In this document: positions 16,891 through 23,673 of the stretch, one piece after another
How the letters are laid out: each line of letters begins with the position of its first letter
Numbering within the stretch: position 1 is the first letter of the stretch
DNA from: JAUUZQ01 sp964538375
GTDB lineage: Bacteria; Bacteroidota; Bacteroidia; Bacteroidales; GCA-2748055
Reading direction: 5' to 3'
Length of the DNA: 40,296 bases
Assembly (NCBI GenBank): GCA_964538375.1
Contig: CAZIFQ010000032.1
Span: 1-40,296, forward strand
The notes under the pieces: generated by a model
Databases searched by the model: none
What the model was told of the DNA's origin: nothing
Seen by the model: the letters and a program-made list of their open reading frames with translations, nothing else
Translations under genes and position numbers: made by a program

Positions 16891-17442
16891 ATGAAAACAA
16901 GATCTGGTAAAGTATTATCGAAGTTAGGCTGGGAGATTGTAGGAGAGTTCCCTGACGTTAAAAAATCAATAATCATTTTTGCTCCCCATACTGCTCATAT
17001 TGACGCTATTTATGGAAAGCTGGGGTTTACGGAATTAGGTATCAAATATGTGTTTCTTTCAAAAAAGGAACTGTTCTTTTTCCCGATGAACCTGGTGATG
17101 AAAAAATTTGGTTCAATTCCTGTAAGAGGAGTGAAAGGCAAAAATGCGATTTACCAGGTGGCTCATATGCTAATACAAAGTGATGAAATGAATGTAGTTA
17201 TTTCACCCGAGGGTCGCATTTATAAGGTAAAAGATTGGAATAAGGGATTTTATCATATGGCAGTAAAAGCCAGGGTGCCCATTGTTGTGGGGTATCTGGA
17301 TTATGAAAAGAAGCAAATGGGTGTTAAGGGAATAATTCACGATTTAGAGAATTACGATGAGGTGATTATGCAAATAAATGATATGTATAAAGATGTCAAA
17401 GGGAAGAATCCTAAAGATTTTGTCTTGGCAAAAGCATCTTAA
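16891..17442 (+). CDS. PlsC-type 1-acyl-sn-glycerol-3-phosphate acyltransferase-like protein
   Basis: At 183 residues this is a compact member of the lysophospholipid acyltransferase superfamily. The acyltransferase H(x4)D motif is HTAHID with His33 and Asp38. A later SPEGRIYKVKDWNKGFYHMA block, around residues 109-128, matches the PEGxR substrate-binding motif, and VPIVVGYLDYEKKQMGV follows. It has no obvious N-terminal membrane anchor, and it is shorter than housekeeping PlsC (about 240). Close relatives in Bacteroidota are annotated as acyltransferases of unknown acceptor. Its position between a TetR regulator and a patatin suggests deacylation and reacylation of phospholipids, which is an inference. 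Confidence 0.85.
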   Translation: MKTRSGKVLSKLGWEIVGEFPDVKKSIIIFAPHTAHIDAIYGKLGFTELGIKYVFLSKKELFFFPMNLVMKKFGSIPVRGVKGKNAIYQVAHMLIQSDEMNVVISPEGRIYKVKDWNKGFYHMAVKARVPIVVGYLDYEKKQMGVKGIIHDLENYDEVIMQINDMYKDVKGKNPKDFVLAKAS

Positions 17443-17484
17443 TTTCTTGATGCATTTTCACACTTTGTACGAAAGTTAATTAAC

Positions 17485-18360
17485 ATGAAAGTACATGATA
17501 AACAAAAGGTAGCATTAGTTCTTTCCGGCGGAGCGGCCCGGGGTCTTGCACATATTGGGGTTATAGAAGAGCTGGAAAAGCGTGGTTATGAAATTACTTC
17601 TATAGCCGGCGCTTCTATGGGATCACTTATCGGGGGTGCATATGCCTCCGGAAAAATGGAAGAACTAAAAAGGTATACTTATACGCTGGACAAAACCAAG
17701 GCCTTTCGTTTGATTGATTTTACGCTAAGCCGCGATGGACTTATTAAAGGGGACAGGGTCTTAAATAAAATGAAGAAATACGTACCTGAGATGCTTATTG
17801 AGGATTTAAGACTCCCTTATGTAGCTGTGGCGGCAGACTTGATTCGTAAAGAAGAGGTAGTATATCGGTCGGGAAGTCTTTATCATGCCATTCGAGCTTC
17901 CATTTCTGTTCCCACCGTTTTCACCCCTGTAAAGGAGGAGGACCGTTTGCTTGTTGATGGAGGATTGCTGAACAATCTTCCTATTGATTTGGTGGAACGC
18001 ACAGAAGGCGATATGCTAATTGCAGTTCATGTAAATGCCAATATACCTCCGGAGAAACCGCTTATGACCAAAGAAGCCCTTAAAAAGCGAGCCTTACACC
18101 AGGCAAAAATCAAAGAATTCTACAATCATATTCACCATTCCTCTTCCACAGCCAAAGAGAAGCTGGGCTCTATTTCTCTGATCACTAAGAGTTTTGATAT
18201 GATGACTCTGCATATGTCAGAAGAAAAGCTCAAGCATATTTCCCCGGATGTATTGATCAATATATCTCGTGAATCTTGCCTTGCATATGACTTTTTTAGG
18301 GCTGAAGAAATGGTGGAGTTGGGCAGACAAAGTGCAATTAAAGTATTGGATAGTATTTAA
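17485..18360 (+). CDS. Patatin-like phospholipase
   Basis: The 291 residues contain all patatin hallmarks: the oxyanion-hole glycine motif SGGAARG at 14-20, the nucleophile elbow GASMG with Ser44, and the catalytic Asp158 in VDGGLLNNLP. No signal peptide, POTRA or beta-barrel region is present, so this is a cytoplasmic or membrane-associated RssA/YlbK-type protein rather than a PlpD-type secreted enzyme. Patatins hydrolyse acyl esters of phospholipids using a Ser-Asp dyad. The gene follows the PlsC-type acyltransferase by 42 bases in the same direction. A broken glycosyltransferase gene begins 11 bases downstream of its stop. Confidence 0.92.
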   Translation: MKVHDKQKVALVLSGGAARGLAHIGVIEELEKRGYEITSIAGASMGSLIGGAYASGKMEELKRYTYTLDKTKAFRLIDFTLSRDGLIKGDRVLNKMKKYVPEMLIEDLRLPYVAVAADLIRKEEVVYRSGSLYHAIRASISVPTVFTPVKEEDRLLVDGGLLNNLPIDLVERTEGDMLIAVHVNANIPPEKPLMTKEALKKRALHQAKIKEFYNHIHHSSSTAKEKLGSISLITKSFDMMTLHMSEEKLKHISPDVLINISRESCLAYDFFRAEEMVELGRQSAIKVLDSI

Positions 18361-18371
18361 TAAAAACGGAG

Positions 18372-18540
18372 ATGAAAGATCTAAGTATAATTATATGCGC
18401 TTATAACGAGGAGCAAAATATTGCAGAGGTTGTAGAAGCTTGATGCTGATGTGAGCAATATTACCAGACAGCATTTTCAGAGCCTTCTTGAGCCCATGGT
18501 CCAAGGAAAGGCTGATATGGACAAGATCTCCCGACTATAA
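18372..18540 (+). pseudogene. Remnant of a family-2 glycosyltransferase gene with internal deletion
   Basis: An ATG at 18372 opens a frame reading KDLSIIICAYNEEQNIAEVV, the classic N-terminal strand and loop of GT2 enzymes, then stops at TGA 18441-18443. One base out of phase, from 18442, a second frame begins DADVSNITRQHFQSLLEPMV and ends at TAA 18540 with ADMDKISRL. This is the DxD-containing acceptor region of the same family, which normally lies about 60-80 residues later. I infer an internal deletion of roughly 200 bases plus loss of the 3' part. The order patatin then glycosyltransferase suggests that the functional ancestor belonged to the lipid operon just upstream. Confidence 0.7.
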
Positions 18541-18576
18541 AAAAAGTAAACAACAGAAATTTAATACAATAAAATC

Positions 18577-18900
18577 ATGTTAGAACAAATTAAAAAAGGA
18601 GTATTAACCGGCATTGGATTAGGCCTGGTTACCAATGATAAGATCATGGAATACTCAAAAAAAATCGCCGAGGAAGCTAATATGTCTACCGGGGAAGCAC
18701 GCAAACTTGCCGAAGAGCTCATCGGGCAGTCAGAAGAAGTCAAACAGAAATTAGATGATAAAGTGGATGAACGCGTTCGCAAACAATTGGATCGTATGGG
18801 CCTTGCAACGAAGGAAGATGTGGATGGCTTGAAAAAGGAAATTGTGAAATTACAGAGGGAAATGAAGAAACTCTCCAGTCAAAAAAAGGCAGCTAAGTAA
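18577..18900 (+). CDS. Phasin-family-like coiled-coil protein
   Basis: The 107-residue, highly charged helical protein begins LEQIKKGVLTGIGLGLVTND, continues with a KLAEELIGQSEEVKQKLDDK-type amphipathic helix and ends in a Lys-rich tail. It resembles the short phasin or poly(hydroxyalkanoate) granule-associated proteins often annotated beside AarF/UbiB genes. No PHA synthase is in the window, so a granule role is not supported. Its TAA stop overlaps the ATG of the kinase gene by one base (TAATG), which strongly indicates translational coupling and probably a shared function. Possible roles include membrane association or oligomerisation for the kinase. Confidence 0.7.
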   Translation: MLEQIKKGVLTGIGLGLVTNDKIMEYSKKIAEEANMSTGEARKLAEELIGQSEEVKQKLDDKVDERVRKQLDRMGLATKEDVDGLKKEIVKLQREMKKLSSQKKAAK

Positions 18901-20588
18901 TGACCGGACTTCAGGTTGTTCATAAGACCCACCGTCATACGCGGCGTTACCTGGAGATGCTCAGGGTACTTTCCAGGTATGGCTTCTATGATTTGATCTC
19001 CCAGTCGGGTTTTGACCTCCTGGGTACCCTGGGCAAGAGGATCAGCTTGAAGAGACCGGAGGATTCGGTATTGAAGCTTAGTCGCTGGGAGCGGGTTCGC
19101 ATGGCCCTGGAGGAACTTGGGCCAAGTTTTATCAAGTTTGGACAAATACTAAGCACAAGGGGAGATTTGATTCCTCCTGATTTAGTGGAGGAGTTGAAAA
19201 AACTGCAGGATGAAGTACGCCCTTTTCCTGAAGAGGAAGCTATGGAGTTGATCGAAAATGAACTTGGGAGGCCGATTGAAGAAATCTTCAGCGAGTTTTC
19301 TTCAACTCCCATTGCTTCAGCATCTATCGCACAGGTATACAAGGCAACTACTACTGAAGGTGAACAGCTTGCACTGAAATTGCAACGGCCGGGCATACGG
19401 CGAATCATCGATACTGACCTGGAGATTATGTCACAGCTGGCAGCTGCTCTGGAGAAACATGTTTCTGATCTGTCCAATGCCAATCTGGTGAATATTGTCA
19501 GGGAATTTGATATTTCCATTCATAAAGAACTAAGTTTTTCCACAGAAGCTTCCAATATTGAACGTTTTGGGAACAATATGCGCAAGGATCCCACCATTTA
19601 TGTACCAGTTTGTTATAGGAAGTTGAGTACGGGAAAGTTGCTAGCAATGGAATACATTGAAGGGGTAAAGATTACGGATGTTGAAGGGCTCAGAGAAATG
19701 GAATTTGATCCAAAACTGATTGCCCAGCGTGGTATTGACCTGGAGCTGAAACAGATTTTCGAGTATGGCTTTTTTCATGCAGATCCTCATCCGGGGAATA
19801 TTTTGGTATTACCTGGTAATGTGATTTGTTTCCTTGATTTCGGAATGATGGGCACACTTTCCAGAAGCACAAGTGATCTTGTTATAAGCATGGCAATAGG
19901 TGCGATTAACAGGGATTATGATAAAATCACACGGACAATTCTTAAAATCTGTGAAACGAGAGGGGAAGTAAATATGCGGCGGCTCGAGTTACAGGTCACC
20001 GAATTGGTGGATCTTTATTTTTACCAGTCGCTGGAAAACATTGACATGACAGAATTATTCGCCAGCCTGGTGAATTTCTTCCCACAGAATAACCTTGTTA
20101 TTCCGGGTGATCTCTTTGCTTTCGCTCGTGCATTAGTCCTTTTACAGGGAGATGGGGAGATTCTTGATCCGGAGTTTAATACTGCTGAGCAGGTAGCTCC
20201 ATACTTCAAGAAATTGGTGAAAAAGCGCTTTAAACCGGAGCAGTATGTGAAAGATCTGGCGATTTCCTCAGAGGAAATGTTACGACTTGCTAAGGAGATG
20301 CCTTATGAGATCAGGGAACTGATGGAGAAAGCCAGGGATGGTAAACTGACGGTTAATATGGAGCACAAGGGCCTGAATACGATAAGCAGAAAACATGAAG
20401 GGATGGGCAACCGGATTACCATGGCGATTATTTTAGCATCTATCACATTGGGCTCTTCCATTCTGGTCCTGGCTGAAGTTCCCCCTTTATGGCATGAAAT
20501 TCCAGTCATAGGTTTAGTTGGTTTCCTTGCAGCCACTGTGATGGGATTTTGGCTTCTGCTTTCTATGTTCAGAAGCGGAAGGATGTAA
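18900..20588 (+). CDS. AarF/ABC1/UbiB family protein kinase-like protein
   Basis: The 562 residues show the ABC1/UbiB signatures: KFGQ at 79-82 in the inhibitory N-terminal extension, the Ala-rich nucleotide loop ASASIAQVY at 139-147 in place of a Gly-rich loop, Lys160 in ALKLQRPG, HADPHPGN at 293-300 and DFG at 313-315. Two hydrophobic helices lie near the C-terminus, about 505-555, which implies membrane attachment. UbiB family members are ATPases needed for ubiquinone or other isoprenoid lipid metabolism. Bacteroidota use menaquinone, so the precise role is open. Start codon overlap with the phasin-like gene is described there. Confidence 0.93.
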   Translation: MTGLQVVHKTHRHTRRYLEMLRVLSRYGFYDLISQSGFDLLGTLGKRISLKRPEDSVLKLSRWERVRMALEELGPSFIKFGQILSTRGDLIPPDLVEELKKLQDEVRPFPEEEAMELIENELGRPIEEIFSEFSSTPIASASIAQVYKATTTEGEQLALKLQRPGIRRIIDTDLEIMSQLAAALEKHVSDLSNANLVNIVREFDISIHKELSFSTEASNIERFGNNMRKDPTIYVPVCYRKLSTGKLLAMEYIEGVKITDVEGLREMEFDPKLIAQRGIDLELKQIFEYGFFHADPHPGNILVLPGNVICFLDFGMMGTLSRSTSDLVISMAIGAINRDYDKITRTILKICETRGEVNMRRLELQVTELVDLYFYQSLENIDMTELFASLVNFFPQNNLVIPGDLFAFARALVLLQGDGEILDPEFNTAEQVAPYFKKLVKKRFKPEQYVKDLAISSEEMLRLAKEMPYEIRELMEKARDGKLTVNMEHKGLNTISRKHEGMGNRITMAIILASITLGSSILVLAEVPPLWHEIPVIGLVGFLAATVMGFWLLLSMFRSGRM

Positions 20589-20622
20589 AAATGGCGTAAA
20601 TTGCAGAACCAAATTTCATTAA

Positions 20623-20982
20623 ATGAACATTGAAGAAATACGCGAATACTGCCTTGCCAAACCGGGTGTAACCGAAGGATTCCCTTTTGACGAAACTACC
20701 CTGGTATTCAAGGTGATGAAAAAAATGTTTGCCTTGACCGGACTGAACGGAGTGCCTCCTTTTGTGAACCTGAAATGTAATCCTGAAAAAGCTATCGAAT
20801 TGCGCGGAGAGTATGAGGATATCAAGCCCGGATGGCACATGAATAAGGAACAGTGGAATTCGGTCTATTTTGTAAACCTTCCACGGGAATTGATCGAGGA
20901 CCTGATCGACCATTCTTATGAGCTGGTTTTAGACAGTCTGCCGGGGAAGTTGAAGGAGGAGCTGAGAAAGGGGGGAGAATAA
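20623..20982 (+). CDS. MmcQ/YjbR family DNA-binding-like protein
   Basis: The 119-residue protein matches the compact MmcQ/YjbR fold throughout: MNIEEIREYCLAKPGVTEGF at the N-terminus, then TLVFKVMKKMFAL, the LKCNPEKAIELRGEYEDIKP block, and PGWHMNKEQWNSVYF with the DHSYELVLDSLP end. Structures of this family resemble CyaY-like folds with a proposed but largely unproven DNA-binding role. The gene begins 34 bases after the AarF stop, in the same direction, and ends convergently to the LuxE-like gene. A read-through operon is possible. Confidence 0.85.
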   Translation: MNIEEIREYCLAKPGVTEGFPFDETTLVFKVMKKMFALTGLNGVPPFVNLKCNPEKAIELRGEYEDIKPGWHMNKEQWNSVYFVNLPRELIEDLIDHSYELVLDSLPGKLKEELRKGGE

Positions 20983-21024
20983 TTTTACAAAATATTAAAG
21001 AAAATAATTTTATAAGGAGCTTAA

Positions 21025-21060
21025 TATCAATTGATAAAGATCGGTTAATTACGTAATTAA
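21025..21060. repeat. Two AT-rich perfect palindromes in a convergent intergenic region
   Basis: TATCAATTGATA (21025-21036) and TTAATTACGTAATTAA (21045-21060) are perfect inverted repeats 8 bases apart. The second overlaps the stop codon of the LuxE-like gene. Neither has the GC-rich stem of a good terminator. They lie between convergent genes ending at 20982 and 21057. They could be a weak bidirectional terminator, a protein-binding site or chance in AT-rich sequence. Confidence 0.35.
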
Positions 21061-22040
21061 ATTACCATCAAATTACACCCCCTCACATCTGATTGGTCGA
21101 ATCTGCCGGTAACTTCAAAGGTGCCATCATCGTATGCTTTTCCCAGGTCTGAAGTGGCGATAAATGAGCAGGAATTTAAGTTGGCCAGGTCGATGATATT
21201 GATTCCTCCTGATTGTCCTGCAGGGAGAATTGTAAATGGATCATACATATCCCTGATCATCACCTTCATCCAGGGAGGCGGAGTGAACCTGTTGTTTCCT
21301 TTGCTGTATGCCTGTGAAAGTAATTCAGTCATACCGTATTCCGAATGAATGAAAGTAGCTCCTAATCCTTTTTTCAATATATCATGAAGCTCTTCTTTTA
21401 TCATCTCTTTTCGTCTCCCTTTCATACCACCTGTTTCCATAACAATAACATTTTTAGAAAGGGGCATAGGATATTTTTCTGCCAGGTCAAGTAGGGCAAA
21501 GCTCACTCCAATAAGTAAGGTTGGATGATTGTCTGCCCCCCGTTTCTCAAGAATTTCACTTAATGGTTTCAAATTATCCAGGTAAAATCCGCTGTCCGGA
21601 TGCAGACTTCTATTGATCAGGTGATCCATCATATAAACCAGGGAGGAATTGTTTCTTTCAAGGTATGAGGGTAATAGCGCGAGGATACACAGATCTTCAG
21701 GAGCTCCATAAGAGCTTTGAAAGGCCTTGAGAAAACTGTTTTGATAAATATTTTCTGAAACAACATAATGCTTGCTGGTTTTCTGCCCGGTTGTTCCGCT
21801 GCTTTCAAAGATTATCGAAGGCATCATGTTTCCGGTAATAACCTGGTGATCCCTGAACATTTCGATGGGAAGAAATGGAATTTGCTCAATGGTTTTAATT
21901 GTTTCCAGCCCGATTCCCAGGTGGTGGAAATAGCTATTGTAAACTGGGTTGGTTTTCAGCTGGTACCTGAATATTTCCCAGGTGAGGGAATCAAATTCAC
22001 TCTTGTTGGAGATGCTGAATATTTTTTCGGCTCTAATCAT
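21057..22040 (-). CDS. LuxE-like acyl-protein synthetase / acyl-CoA-ligase-type adenylating enzyme
   Basis: The product (327 residues from the ATG at 22038-22040) resembles the LuxE acyl-protein synthetase family of adenylate-forming enzymes. It carries the phosphate-binding loop FESSGTTGQKTSKHY near residues 80-95, an HSEYGMTELLSQAY adenylation-core motif around 235-250, and near the C-terminus TSDLGKAYDDGTFEVTGRFD, with the aspartate and arginine of the hinge. A second ATG at 22076 would add 12 residues. A longer frame reaching 22121 runs into the pgk terminator and is rejected. LuxE activates fatty acids as acyl-AMP. No luxCD genes are here, so the substrate is unknown. In Bacteroidota such stand-alone genes are common. 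Confidence 0.8.
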   Translation of the reverse strand: MIRAEKIFSISNKSEFDSLTWEIFRYQLKTNPVYNSYFHHLGIGLETIKTIEQIPFLPIEMFRDHQVITGNMMPSIIFESSGTTGQKTSKHYVVSENIYQNSFLKAFQSSYGAPEDLCILALLPSYLERNNSSLVYMMDHLINRSLHPDSGFYLDNLKPLSEILEKRGADNHPTLLIGVSFALLDLAEKYPMPLSKNVIVMETGGMKGRRKEMIKEELHDILKKGLGATFIHSEYGMTELLSQAYSKGNNRFTPPPWMKVMIRDMYDPFTILPAGQSGGINIIDLANLNSCSFIATSDLGKAYDDGTFEVTGRFDQSDVRGCNLMVI

Positions 22041-22049
22041 AAGATGGGG

Positions 22050-22057
22050 TAAAGATA
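22050..22057 (-). promoter_or_regulatory. Possible -7 element for the LuxE-like gene
   Basis: On the minus strand this reads TATCTTTA, one base from TAnnTTTG, 9 bases before the ATG at 22040. If it is real, the leader is very short, which favours 22040 over the upstream ATG at 22076. Confidence 0.25.
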
Positions 22058-22104
22058 CAAAAGAGAATACAGACATGTCGCTCCTAACGGAGCTGTAATT
22101 CAAT

Positions 22105-22136
22105 AAAAAAGGCCATCTCAATTGAGACGGCCTTTT
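22105..22136 (-). terminator. Rho-independent terminator downstream of pgk
   Basis: A near-perfect inverted repeat, AAAAGGCC-G-TCTCAATTGAGA-T-GGCCTTTT on the minus strand, pairs along its whole length with one G-U and ends in a T-run. It lies 20 bases after the pgk stop and before the LuxE-like gene, so it should end pgk transcription and insulate the next minus-strand gene. Its symmetry would allow function in both directions. Confidence 0.85.
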
Positions 22137-22156
22137 GTAATAAAAAAAGTTTTGGA

Positions 22157-23374
22157 TTATCCCCTGATAGCTTTTACACCCGGAAGTTCTTTTCCTTCGA
22201 TGTATTCCAGCATAGCTCCACCACCTGTAGAAACATAGCTAACCTGGTCAGCCAGTCCGAATTTGTTTACTGCAGCAACTGAGTCGCCACCACCAACAAG
22301 ACTGAAAGCCCCTTGTGAGGTAGAAGCCGCAATGGCTTTAGCAATGCTAACTGTTCCCTTCTGGAAGTTGGTCATTTCAAAAACTCCTGCTGGTCCGTTC
22401 CATAAAATGGTCCTGGAATTCATAATCACTTCAGAAAATAATTTGATGGTTTCTTCCCCAATATCAAGTCCCATATAACCCACTTTACCTTCCATGATAG
22501 ACGCCAATTCTGTATTTGCATCGTTATTGAAATCGTCAGCCAATACCTGGTCTACCGGAAGTACGAGATTTACACCTTTATCTTTTGCTTTCTGAATAAC
22601 CTCAAGAGCAAGGGCCAGCTTATCTTCTTCACAAAGTGAATTTCCAATTTCTCCACCTTGCGCTTTGATAAAAGTATAAGTCATGCCTCCACCGATAATG
22701 AGATTGTCTACCCTGTCAAGCAGGTTTTCAATAACCTCGATCTTGTCAGATACTTTTGCTCCTCCCATTATCGCGGTAAAGGGTTTTTCTGATTCTTTTA
22801 ATACCTTATCCATTGCCAGGAGCTCCTTAATAATAAGGAACCCAAACATTTTTGCATCTTCGGGAAAGAAATCAGCAATAACAGTAGTGGAAGCATGAGC
22901 ACGGTGAGCTGTTCCAAAGGCATCGTTAACATATACATCAGCATAGCCGGCAAGTTTTTCAGCGAAAGTACGTGTAGCAGCTTGTTCTTCAGGAGTTTTT
23001 ACCTTATTCTCGGCTGTGTAGAAACGCAGATTTTCCAGCAGCAAAACCTCACCCGCTTTCAATGCAGCGGATTTTTCAACAGCTTCGTTACCTAAACAGT
23101 CGTTGGCAAACTGAACATTGGTTCCCAGGTGAGCGGCTAATGTTGGAATAACATGTCTCAACGAGAATTTATCTTCAGGACCAGTTTTTGGTCTTCCCAG
23201 GTGAGACATTAGAATGGCAGACCCGCCATCACTTAGTATCTTTTTTATGGTAGCAAGAGCTCCGCGAATACGGGTGTCGTCTGTAACCTCAAATTCAGCA
23301 TTCAAAGGCACATTAAAATCTACCCTGACGATTGCTTTCTTTCCGCTAAAATTGTAATTTTCAATAAGTTGCAT
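22157..23374 (-). CDS. pgk: Phosphoglycerate kinase
   Basis: Pgk transfers phosphate from 1,3-bisphosphoglycerate to ADP in glycolysis and acts in reverse in gluconeogenesis. I place the start at the ATG at 23372-23374 (405 residues, MQLIENYNFSGKKAIVRVDF), because the upstream in-frame extension to 23476 lacks conservation and crosses the promoter. Signatures include VRVDFNVPL near residue 18, the LMSHLGRPKTGPEDKFSL substrate loop around 60-77, GGAKVSDKIEVIENLLDRVD, and the nucleotide-binding GGGDSVAAVNKFG near the C-terminus. It is monocistronic on the minus strand, with a TACCTTTG element upstream and a strong terminator downstream. Confidence 0.98.
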   Translation of the reverse strand: MQLIENYNFSGKKAIVRVDFNVPLNAEFEVTDDTRIRGALATIKKILSDGGSAILMSHLGRPKTGPEDKFSLRHVIPTLAAHLGTNVQFANDCLGNEAVEKSAALKAGEVLLLENLRFYTAENKVKTPEEQAATRTFAEKLAGYADVYVNDAFGTAHRAHASTTVIADFFPEDAKMFGFLIIKELLAMDKVLKESEKPFTAIMGGAKVSDKIEVIENLLDRVDNLIIGGGMTYTFIKAQGGEIGNSLCEEDKLALALEVIQKAKDKGVNLVLPVDQVLADDFNNDANTELASIMEGKVGYMGLDIGEETIKLFSEVIMNSRTILWNGPAGVFEMTNFQKGTVSIAKAIAASTSQGAFSLVGGGDSVAAVNKFGLADQVSYVSTGGGAMLEYIEGKELPGVKAIRG

Positions 23375-23419
23375 ACTATGATGTGTTGTGTGAATAATTG
23401 AAATTATTATAAGCAACCG

Positions 23420-23427
23420 CAAAGGTA
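23420..23427 (-). promoter_or_regulatory. Putative -7 element for pgk
   Basis: The minus strand reads TACCTTTG, an exact TAnnTTTG match, 45 bases upstream of the chosen pgk ATG. It lies inside the longer open frame, which argues against the extended start. No -33 TTTG is evident. Confidence 0.45.
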
Positions 23428-23548
23428 AAAAATATACGCGAGATTGCATGATTTTAAAAAGTGTTGAATGTTCCAAAAAAAGTATACCGTCTATAAGGTT
23501 TTTTTCTCTGGTATGCTTCCGATCTAAAATGGGATGAGATGGACAAGG

Positions 23549-23585
23549 TTTTGTATGTCGGGGGCATGCCCCCGACTATACAAAA
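23549..23585. repeat. Large GC-rich palindrome in the pgk/holB divergent region
   Basis: The core GTCGGGGGCATGCCCCCGAC (23557-23576) is a perfect 20-base palindrome. It is extended by TTTTGTAT on the left pairing with ATACAAAA on the right, with one unpaired T at 23577. It lies between divergent promoters, where a transcription terminator is not expected, and neither strand has the T-tract right after the stem that an intrinsic terminator needs. It is far more GC-rich than its surroundings. A REP-like or small mobile palindromic element is the best reading. The rest of 23375-23673 holds only the two promoters. Confidence 0.6.
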
Positions 23586-23609
23586 TGTTTCAAATAAGGT
23601 ATACGATAA

Positions 23610-23643
23610 TTGAGAAACTTCAACTATAATTTTACTACATTTG
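23610..23643 (+). promoter_or_regulatory. Putative promoter of the DNA polymerase III delta-prime gene
   Basis: TTG at 23610-23612 and TACATTTG at 23636-23643 (exact TAnnTTTG) are separated by 23 bases. The -7 element ends 30 bases before the ATG at 23674 and includes the TTG at 23641 that would otherwise extend the frame, so that TTG is not a start. Confidence 0.45.
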
Positions 23644-23673
23644 TTTACACCATTCAGGGGTAAAAAGAGACAG

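Noticed and set aside
22041..22121. Longer start for the LuxE-like gene using a TTG at 22121
   Set aside because: The TTG lies inside the pgk terminator hairpin. The ATG at 22040 fits a family-like start.
23375..23476. N-terminal extension of pgk by 34 residues
   Set aside because: The extension covers the TACCTTTG promoter element and is not part of the Pgk family.
23549..23585. Intrinsic terminator
   Set aside because: Both adjacent genes are transcribed away from it and there is no T-tract directly after the stem on either strand.
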